A stretch of 7,807 bases of DNA from Sulfurimonas sp. (lineage in GTDB: Bacteria > Campylobacterota > Campylobacteria > Campylobacterales > Sulfurimonadaceae): NCBI GenBank assembly GCA_027047745.1, contig JALTUB010000077.1, positions 1 through 7,807 on the forward strand, read 5' to 3'. This document shows positions 1 through 5,250 of this stretch, in pieces (within the stretch, counting starts at the first letter, position 1; each line of letters begins with the position of its first letter). Under the pieces are notes generated by a model. It was not told the origin of the DNA. It saw only the letters and a list, made by a program, of their open reading frames with translations, and did not search any database. A program made the translations under genes and the position numbers.

Positions 1-317
1 ATGATCCAAAAATCATAGAAAATGGACGAAATCCTATGCCTATTTTCTTTTTTGATCCTATAAAAGTTCCAAAAAACAAATATTTTATGATGGGTGACAA
101 CCGTGACCATTCAAATGACAGCCGTTTCTGGGGTCCAGTTCCTTATGAAAACATAGAGGGAACACCTTGGTTTATCTACTTTTCTATTGATAAAAACTGG
201 GAAATAAGATGGTATAGAATGGGGAAAACACCTACAGACTTAGAACAATCTCCTTACATTGATAAAGCGAGAGAAGAAAGAATAAGGACAGATAAAAATT
301 ATCATGGAATCTCTTGA
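1..317 (+). CDS. lepB: Signal peptidase I, C-terminal part (5' truncated by window edge)
   Basis: Signal peptidase I is a membrane-anchored Ser/Lys protease that removes Sec and Tat signal peptides on the periplasmic side. The reading frame is open to the left edge (first full codon at 3), so the N-terminal membrane anchor and the catalytic Ser and Lys boxes lie outside the window. What remains is family box E: the stretch GDNRDHSNDSRFWG at 93-134, preceded by a VPKNKYFMM segment that fits the usual strand leading into it. A tail of about 60 residues follows, rich in charged residues near the end, which is normal for the family. The ATG at 36 is internal, not a start, because conserved coding continues upstream of it. 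The last 14 bases overlap the next gene. Family assignment is secure; catalytic completeness cannot be judged here. Confidence 0.93.
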   Translation, partial: DPKIIENGRNPMPIFFFDPIKVPKNKYFMMGDNRDHSNDSRFWGPVPYENIEGTPWFIYFSIDKNWEIRWYRMGKTPTDLEQSPYIDKAREERIRTDKNYHGIS

Positions 318-981
318 TATTATAAAAGTAATTGCCGCTGTTTTAGCTTTAGCAGTTGCTATCATTGGTCATGAAATTATGCATGGCTGGGTTGCATATA
401 AGTACGGAGACATGACAGCAAAAAATGCTGGGAGACTTACGATAAATCCACTTTCTCATGTTGATTTAGTTGGAACTATAATTGTCCCCGTTTCTATGTA
501 TTTTATACCTATGCTTCTTGGGGCTGATAGTGGATTTTTATTTGGTTGGGCAAAACCTGTTCCAATAAATGTATCAAAAGTAATCCAAAGAGGTGGTTAT
601 AATGCTGCTATGCAAGTTGATTTAGCTGGTATAGTTTATAACTTTACACTAGCTGCTTTTGCATCTATCGCTGTAGCATCTATGGCACAACCAACTACTG
701 CAGATGGTATATTATACATATTTACCTATATATTTGTTTTTCAACTTCTTGTTATCAATGTTGTTTTAGGAGTTTTTAACCTGCTCCCAATTCCTCAGTT
801 TGATGGAGCACACTTTTTGATGCACTTAGCACTAAAGTACAAAGTAAATGCAGTTGCAGAGTTTTTTTATAAAAATGAGAGATACGGAATGATTATTGTT
901 TTGATAATAATCATGACACCACTTAAAGATTATCTTCTATTTTTACCTGTAAAAACTATCTTAAATTTACTAATGTCATAA
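304..981 (+). CDS. Site-2 protease family membrane metallopeptidase (M50)
   Basis: This is a 225-residue polytopic membrane protein of the M50 / site-2 protease-like family, zinc peptidases that cut substrates within the membrane. The zinc motif is HEIMH at residues 23-27 in the first membrane segment. The second metal-ligand motif, NLLPIPQFDG at 159-168, supplies the Asp (D167). A GWAKPVP stretch at 81-87 is typical of the short M50 subgroup without PDZ domains. Hydrophobic segments lie near residues 7-21, 54-73, 105-127, 137-160 and 195-220. The usual AGP-x-x-N element reads AGIVYN (108-113), so the conserved Pro is Ile. ATG 304 is the first possible start after an in-frame stop at 283. The nearest SD-like AAGGA (284-288) is 15 bases away, so translation probably depends on ribosomes finishing lepB, whose stop is at 315-317. 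The substrate is unknown. Confidence 0.9.
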   Translation: MESLDIIKVIAAVLALAVAIIGHEIMHGWVAYKYGDMTAKNAGRLTINPLSHVDLVGTIIVPVSMYFIPMLLGADSGFLFGWAKPVPINVSKVIQRGGYNAAMQVDLAGIVYNFTLAAFASIAVASMAQPTTADGILYIFTYIFVFQLLVINVVLGVFNLLPIPQFDGAHFLMHLALKYKVNAVAEFFYKNERYGMIIVLIIIMTPLKDYLLFLPVKTILNLLMS

Positions 982-990
982 AGGAAAAAA

Positions 991-1419
991 ATGAAATTTT
1001 ATATAGGCACAGACCATGCTGGAATTGAACTAAAAGATTACACAGTTGAACTTTTAAAACAAAAAGGTCATGAGGTTATAGACCTTGGTCCATTTAGTAA
1101 AGATAGAGTTGATTATCCTGATTATGCACATAAAGTATCTTTAGCAGTTTTAGATGATAACACTGCCCAAGGTATCCTAATATGTGGTTCAGGGATAGGC
1201 ATGAGTATGGCAGCAAACAGACATCATGGTATCCGTGCTGCTCTTTGTCATGACGCTTACACTGCAACAGTTGCAAGAGGACATAATGACGCAAATATTT
1301 TATGTTTTGGAGAGAGAATAGTAGGAAAAGGCGTTGCAGAGTCCATACTAGATGCTTGGATAGCAAGTAGTTTTGATGGTGGTCGTCACTGTGGTCGTGT
1401 TGAAAAGATAGAGGCTTAG
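991..1419 (+). CDS. rpiB: Ribose-5-phosphate isomerase B
   Basis: The enzyme interconverts ribulose 5-phosphate and ribose 5-phosphate in the cytoplasm, feeding the pentose phosphate pathway and PRPP synthesis. The 142-residue length matches the RpiB/LacAB family. Visible motifs are GTDHAG (6-11), the DYPDYA segment (41-46), the active-site CGSGIGMSMAANR (65-77) with catalytic Cys65, and the GHNDAN segment (97-102) with the ring-opening His98. The C terminus GGRHCGRV (130-137) is also typical. Having Cys65 rather than Ser fits the E. coli-like proteobacterial type. A clear SD, AAGGA at 981-985, stands 5 bases before the ATG and overlaps the stop of the preceding gene. It lies upstream of apt, which uses PRPP, so the two could act in one ribose-phosphate route; that link is inferred from position. 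An allose-6-phosphate isomerase role is possible but less likely in this context. Confidence 0.95.
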   Translation: MKFYIGTDHAGIELKDYTVELLKQKGHEVIDLGPFSKDRVDYPDYAHKVSLAVLDDNTAQGILICGSGIGMSMAANRHHGIRAALCHDAYTATVARGHNDANILCFGERIVGKGVAESILDAWIASSFDGGRHCGRVEKIEA

Positions 1420-1424
1420 TTTTT

Positions 1425-1757
1425 ATGTTTTGGGAATGGTCACTTTTAACAATACTTTCCATGTTGGCTATATATCTTTTTGTAAAGATGTACTACTTTA
1501 AAAGTATCACAAACAAAGAACAAAGAAGTAATGACTTGATGAAGTTAACTTTGCAAGAAGCAGAGATACTTATCCGTAAATATCAAATCCAACTACAAAG
1601 AGCGCTTGGAAATGTTGATATTTTGAGTGAAGAGTTAACCAAATTAAGAAATGAGTTAAAAGTTCTAAAGGGTCGTAACTCAAAACACAGGCAAGAAACA
1701 GACAGACTAAATGGAAAAATAAAGGCACTAGAGAGCCGTATAGATGCACTACTATAA
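1425..1757 (+). CDS. Small membrane-anchored coiled-coil protein, unknown function
   Basis: I do not recognise a named family. The 110-residue product has one hydrophobic segment at residues 5-20 followed by a basic/aromatic stretch (KMYYFK, 21-26), which predicts an N-terminal anchor with the rest in the cytoplasm by the positive-inside rule. From about residue 43 to 110 a/d positions run in an unbroken 3-4 pattern; the clearest part is 64, 67, 71, 74, 78, 81, 85, 88, 92, 95, 99, 102, 106, 109. Most are Leu/Ile/Val, with a polar patch N85, H88, T92. This is a long parallel coiled coil by appearance. The gene starts 5 bases after rpiB; GAGG at 1411-1414 is a plausible SD. From memory, H. pylori also has a small uncharacterised gene between rpiB and apt. 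A structural or scaffolding role is only a guess. Confidence 0.82.
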   Translation: MFWEWSLLTILSMLAIYLFVKMYYFKSITNKEQRSNDLMKLTLQEAEILIRKYQIQLQRALGNVDILSEELTKLRNELKVLKGRNSKHRQETDRLNGKIKALESRIDALL

Positions 1758-1758
1758 A

Positions 1759-1762
1759 AGGA
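1759..1762 (+). promoter_or_regulatory. Ribosome binding site supporting the apt TTG start
   Basis: AGGA, within AAAGGAAG, lies 6 bases before the TTG at 1769 and directly after the preceding stop (1755-1757). The spacing favours TTG as the true start. The next in-frame ATG, at codon 45, would remove the conserved FPKEGIVFKDIT region. Confidence 0.6.
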
Positions 1763-1768
1763 AGAAAA

Positions 1769-2317
1769 TTGACACTAACTAGCGAAGAAAGAAAGATAAT
1801 CGAAGATTCTATAAGAGATATAAAAGATTTTCCAAAAGAGGGAATAGTTTTTAAAGACATCACAACACTTTTAAATAACAAAGAGGCTTATGCTCTTTTG
1901 ATGAAACATTTGCATGACAGATACAAAAGTTACAATCTTGACTATATTGCTGGGATTGATGCTAGAGGATTTATTTTTGGTGCGGCTTTAGCACAGATGT
2001 TAGGATTGGGATTTGTACCAATTCGTAAAAAAGGAAAACTACCTTACACTACTATCAGCGAAAAATATGCACTTGAGTATGGAGTGGATGAGATAGAGGT
2101 TCACATAGACGCTTTTGGTGAGAAAAAAGGTGCTAAGGTTTTAGTTATAGATGACCTTATAGCAACAGGTGGAACTGCAAATGCAGCAGCTACACTTGTA
2201 AATCAAACAGGTGCAAAATGTGTTGAGTGTTGTTTTATCATCGGCTTAACTTTTTTAGATGGTATACAAAAACTTGAAGAAAAAACTAAAGTTTATAGCA
2301 TTGTAGAGGTCGATTAA
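1769..2317 (+). CDS. apt: Adenine phosphoribosyltransferase (TTG start)
   Basis: APRT converts adenine plus PRPP to AMP and pyrophosphate, a one-step purine salvage reaction in the cytoplasm. The 182-residue length is normal. Diagnostic segments are DFPKEGIVFKDITTLL (20-35), GIDARGFIFGAALA (62-75), the flexible-loop region around RKKGKLPY (86-93) and the PRPP-binding motif VLVIDDLIATGGT (124-136) with its Asp pair D128/D129. The start is TTG, chosen because an SD sits at the right distance and because the family begins about 20 residues before the FPKEGI motif. The upstream gap is 11 bases. The stop TAA shares its last A with the trpB ATG (TAATG), an arrangement that usually couples translation. 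With rpiB two genes upstream it forms a ribose-phosphate/PRPP group. Confidence 0.96.
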   Translation: MTLTSEERKIIEDSIRDIKDFPKEGIVFKDITTLLNNKEAYALLMKHLHDRYKSYNLDYIAGIDARGFIFGAALAQMLGLGFVPIRKKGKLPYTTISEKYALEYGVDEIEVHIDAFGEKKGAKVLVIDDLIATGGTANAAATLVNQTGAKCVECCFIIGLTFLDGIQKLEEKTKVYSIVEVD

Positions 2318-3516
2318 TGTATATACCTTCTCCCTCAAAATTTGACCCAGATGAAAATGGACACTTTGGAATCTTTGGTGGTCGCTATGTTCCTGAAACA
2401 CTAATGCCAGCTCTTTTAAAACTTCGAGATGAGTATAATGAGATAAGATTTGATAAAGATTTTTGGAGTGAAGTTGATTATTATCTAAAAGATTATGTTG
2501 GTCGCCCTAGCCCACTCTACTATGCAAAAAATATATCTGATGAACTTGGTGCAAAGATTTACCTTAAACGAGAAGATTTAAACCATACGGGTGCTCATAA
2601 AGTAAACAATGTTATTGCACAAGGTTTAATGGCAAAAAGACTTGGTTACAAAAAAATCATTGCAGAGACTGGAGCAGGACAACATGGAGTAGCTACTGCT
2701 ACTATCTGTGCCTTACTTGGCTTAGAGTGTGAGATATTTATGGGTGCAAAAGATGTGGCTCGTCAAGAGCTAAATGTTTTTCGCATGAAACTTCTTGGTG
2801 CAAAAGTAAACTCAGTAGAGAGTGGAAGTAAAACTCTTAAAGACGCTATGAACGATGCTATCCGTCACTGGGTAACAAACGCAAGAGATACTTTTTATAT
2901 CATCGGAACTGTTGCAGGTCCTCATCCATATCCTATGATGGTTAGAGATTTTCAAGCAATAATCGGCTGGGAAGCTCGTCAGCAAATACTCGAAAAAGAG
3001 AACAGACTTCCTGATCATATAATCGCTTGTATAGGTGGAGGCTCAAACGCTATCGGAATGTTTCAACACTTTTTAGAAGATAATGAAGTTGAGTGCATAG
3101 GCATAGAAGCTGGTGGTCTTGGTGTGGAAACTGATAAGCATGGTTGCTCACTTGACAAGGGTCGTCCAGGTGTTTTGCATGGTCAAATGTCATATCTACT
3201 TCAAGATGATGATGGACAGATATTAGAAGCTCACTCTATTAGTGCTGGGCTTGATTATCCTGGGATTGGACCTGAACATGCCTTTCATAATGACAATAAA
3301 TCCATCACTTATGACAACATAACAGACCAAGAAGCTTTAGATGCTTTTGTCTGGTTATCTCAAAAAGAGGGAATCATACCTGCGTTTGAGTCATCTCATG
3401 CGATAGCCTACTTAAAAAAGTTGCCTAATATAAAAGATAAACTCATCATAGTAAATGTTTCAGGTCGTGGTGATAAAGATATGATTCAAGCTAAAGATAT
3501 TCTTCACTTTGATTAG
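2317..3516 (+). CDS. trpB: Tryptophan synthase beta subunit
   Basis: TrpB is the PLP enzyme that condenses indole with L-serine to give tryptophan, normally in an alpha2-beta2 complex with TrpA. The 399-residue protein is full length and of the standard TrpB1 type. Key sites are visible at a constant offset from the E. coli numbering: PLP lysine K95 in HTGAHKVNN, catalytic E117 in AETGAGQHGVA, the phosphate-binding GGGSNA (240-245), D313 in SISAGLDYPGIGPEHA, and S382 in SGRGDKD. N-terminal FGIFGGRYVPETL (17-29) is also characteristic. The ATG shares one base with the apt stop, and GAGG at 2306-2309 is the SD, 7 bases upstream. No trpA or other trp gene is in the window, so its partner must lie elsewhere. 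No leader peptide or attenuator fits between apt and trpB, so control is likely that of the operon. Confidence 0.97.
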   Translation: MYIPSPSKFDPDENGHFGIFGGRYVPETLMPALLKLRDEYNEIRFDKDFWSEVDYYLKDYVGRPSPLYYAKNISDELGAKIYLKREDLNHTGAHKVNNVIAQGLMAKRLGYKKIIAETGAGQHGVATATICALLGLECEIFMGAKDVARQELNVFRMKLLGAKVNSVESGSKTLKDAMNDAIRHWVTNARDTFYIIGTVAGPHPYPMMVRDFQAIIGWEARQQILEKENRLPDHIIACIGGGSNAIGMFQHFLEDNEVECIGIEAGGLGVETDKHGCSLDKGRPGVLHGQMSYLLQDDDGQILEAHSISAGLDYPGIGPEHAFHNDNKSITYDNITDQEALDAFVWLSQKEGIIPAFESSHAIAYLKKLPNIKDKLIIVNVSGRGDKDMIQAKDILHFD

Positions 3517-3528
3517 AATGTGAACCAA

Positions 3529-4125
3529 ATGAATAAAATAATATTCACCGACCTAGATGGAACACTTACGCTGAGAGATACTTATCATATATTTATCTTT
3601 CATAACTTAACTTTTGTTTCTGTATTCAAAAACTCTTTTGCTCTTATAAAACTTGCTCTTGGTTATATATCGGGAATTACAAGCAAAGAGAGCGTTAAAC
3701 GAAAATCTTTTAAGATGTTTTTTACAGATTATGATACAAAAAAAGATATGGGAAACTTTGTAGATAAAATCCCATGGAATCATAAAGTAAAAGACATTGT
3801 AGATACTAAAAAAAGAGATGGCTATAAGGTTATTCTTGTGAGTGCTTCACCGGATGTTTATCTTCCACATATCTGTGAATATCTTGGATATGATGGTTTT
3901 TTAGCTACAAAAACTATAAGAGACAAAGATAACTTGGCAGGTCTTTTTGATGGTAAAGTTTGTAACTATGAAGAAAAAACGCGTAGAATAAAAGAGTATT
4001 TAGGAGACACTAAACCAAGTCATACACTATCTTATGGAAACTCAATAGGCGACTATCCAATGCTTAAGTTCTGTGATGAGTCCTACTTTGTTAAAAAATC
4101 AAATATTAAAATGTTTAAATCATAA
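3529..4125 (+). CDS. HAD-IB family (SerB-like) phosphatase
   Basis: This is a 198-residue haloacid-dehalogenase-fold hydrolase of subfamily IB, most like phosphoserine-phosphatase-type enzymes. Motif I is DLDGT (8-12) with nucleophile D8 and acid/base D10. Motif II is the Ser in VILVSAS (101-107). The motif III Lys is probably K150 in NYEEKTRRIKEYL. Motif IV is YGNSIGDYPML (169-179), where the first acidic residue is Asn (N171) and D175 is kept. The helical cap lies about 15-85. I chose ATG 3529 because HAD proteins of this group begin 5-8 residues before motif I. An in-frame GTG at 3520 would add three residues. Neither start has a convincing SD, so translation may be coupled to trpB, whose stop is 12 bases upstream. 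The substrate is not readable from sequence; phosphoserine is one possibility. Confidence 0.85.
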   Translation: MNKIIFTDLDGTLTLRDTYHIFIFHNLTFVSVFKNSFALIKLALGYISGITSKESVKRKSFKMFFTDYDTKKDMGNFVDKIPWNHKVKDIVDTKKRDGYKVILVSASPDVYLPHICEYLGYDGFLATKTIRDKDNLAGLFDGKVCNYEEKTRRIKEYLGDTKPSHTLSYGNSIGDYPMLKFCDESYFVKKSNIKMFKS

Positions 4126-5250
4126 TTTTTTAGCATACCTATAAAAAAACCTTGCAGGGACTATTTTTTTATCTATAGTAGAGCCTTTTAGGATATGATT
4201 TTTTAAAATCTTTGCCAGATATGGAGCAAGGACAAAACCATAGCCTCCACTTCCATTTATCATACTAAGATTAGGATAGTATGTATAAGAGTCATAGTCT
4301 GGTTTTTTAGTTTTAAAGTTTATAGTTTGATTTTTAAGAGTCTCTTTGGAGATAACTAAACTTCCAACTAAAGGAAGATAATCAAAAGAGCCTGAGCGAA
4401 GACCTGTATAGTCTTTTAATATTTTGACATCTTTTAACTCTAAAGTTAAAGAAGCTTTTTGCAGTAATTCTTCTCTTCCTGATTTTATATCATACGACTC
4501 TTGTGAAGTTTGTGGATGATAATGAACATTATGCGTTGCACCAATAGCCAATCTTCCATTATCACTTGAAGAGATAGAAACAAACTGATGGATAGAATTT
4601 TTGTTAAGAGTTGATGTTTGTATATCTATGCGATGTCCCCAAACTCCTCTAAGATTTATATATGGCTCTTTTATGATTTTTTCATAAGCACCTGTTGCTA
4701 AAACAACTTCTTTAGCACTATAACTCTCTTCTATTACCCAAACACCATCATCATAACGCAAATTTTTCACTTCTTGTTTTACAAACTTAGCACTTTTAGC
4801 CATAGCTTGACACATATACTCTGCATTTACTATAGCTGCATTTATGGAGACTATCTCTTTTGATTGTGCTTGAGGGGTTAATCTTTTTATATCTTCATTA
4901 TCTGGGGCAAGTAAATCAAGTGAAGTTTTTTCTTTATATAGTTTTAGTGTTTTTTCGTCTGTTTCATCTTTTGCTACATGAAGCAGAGGAGATTTTTTAA
5001 GTAGATTTGGGAAATGTTTTTCATAGTAATCCATACTATATACAAAAGCTTCATGAAGTAACTCTTTTAACTCCCCTGCTTTACTAAATTTTGGAGAGAT
5101 AAAAGCACCAGCTGCACCACTTCCACCATTTGCTATTTTCTCTATGTCAAAGAGGATAACTTTCTTACCCTCTTGTGTAAACTCGTAAGCTACACTACAG
5201 CCGTTAATTCCTGCACCGATTATAGCTATATCGTACAAAGTGTTAAACAC
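4120..5250 (-). CDS. FAD-dependent oxidoreductase, MnmC oxidase-domain-like
   Basis: This is a 376-residue D-amino-acid-oxidase-fold flavoprotein. The N-terminal dinucleotide motif is IIGAGINGC (10-18), with D35 at the end of the second strand as the probable ribose-binding acid. Other segments are GGSGAAGAFISP (42-53), VVLATGAYE (182-190), LRSGSFDYLPLVG (284-296) and NGSGGYGFVLAP (332-343). The second, fourth and fifth resemble in place and form the C-terminal oxidase domain of MnmC, which removes the carboxymethyl group from cmnm5s2U34 in tRNA. No methyltransferase domain is attached. The start is GTG, overlapping the glyS stop by 8 bases, with AGAGG just upstream; no ATG occurs nearby. A TTG at codon 5 is an alternative. 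Being cotranscribed with glyS fits a tRNA role, but a generic glycine/amino-acid oxidase cannot be excluded. Confidence 0.78.
   Translation of the reverse strand: MFNTLYDIAIIGAGINGCSVAYEFTQEGKKVILFDIEKIANGGSGAAGAFISPKFSKAGELKELLHEAFVYSMDYYEKHFPNLLKKSPLLHVAKDETDEKTLKLYKEKTSLDLLAPDNEDIKRLTPQAQSKEIVSINAAIVNAEYMCQAMAKSAKFVKQEVKNLRYDDGVWVIEESYSAKEVVLATGAYEKIIKEPYINLRGVWGHRIDIQTSTLNKNSIHQFVSISSSDNGRLAIGATHNVHYHPQTSQESYDIKSGREELLQKASLTLELKDVKILKDYTGLRSGSFDYLPLVGSLVISKETLKNQTINFKTKKPDYDSYTYYPNLSMINGSGGYGFVLAPYLAKILKNHILKGSTIDKKIVPARFFYRYAKKL
4141..4172 (+). terminator. A/T inverted repeat, possible terminator of the plus-strand operon
   Basis: ATAAAAAAA (4141-4149) and TTTTTTTAT (4164-4172) are a perfect 9-base inverted repeat, with a nested CCT-TGC-AGG mini-hairpin at 4150-4158. 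It starts 16 bases after the HAD stop, and the right arm doubles as a U-tract for rightward transcripts. The stem is all A/U and has an unpaired GACTA on the right side, so it is weak. On the other strand it sits before the oxidoreductase stop, so it cannot be that gene's terminator. Confidence 0.3.

Noticed and set aside
1094..1462. Open frame on the minus strand opposite rpiB
   Set aside because: It lies antisense to a well-conserved gene, has no SD or family resemblance, and is rich in His/Tyr/Leu as expected from reading AT-rich coding DNA backwards.
1570..1881. Open frame on the minus strand spanning the coiled-coil gene and apt
   Set aside because: It is antisense to two genes with clear coding evidence; its hydrophobic look comes from complementing Lys/Glu-rich codons.
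2812..3018. Short open frame on the minus strand inside trpB
   Set aside because: It is fully contained within conserved trpB coding and has no recognisable protein features.
3518..3523. ATG directly after the trpB stop as a possible HAD start
   Set aside because: It reads ATG-TGA, an immediate stop, and is in a different frame from the HAD gene.
4092..4132. TAAAAAAT / ATTTTTTA inverted repeat (4092-4099 and 4125-4132) around the HAD stop as a terminator
   Set aside because: The 8-base stem is all A/T with a 25-base loop, which is expected by chance in such AT-rich DNA; the repeat at 4141-4172 is the better candidate.
4143..4170. A7 and T7 tracts as phase-variable switches or programmed frameshift sites
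   Set aside because: Seven-base A/T runs are common in this composition, both frames are intact, and no downstream stimulator or alternative frame of interest is seen.
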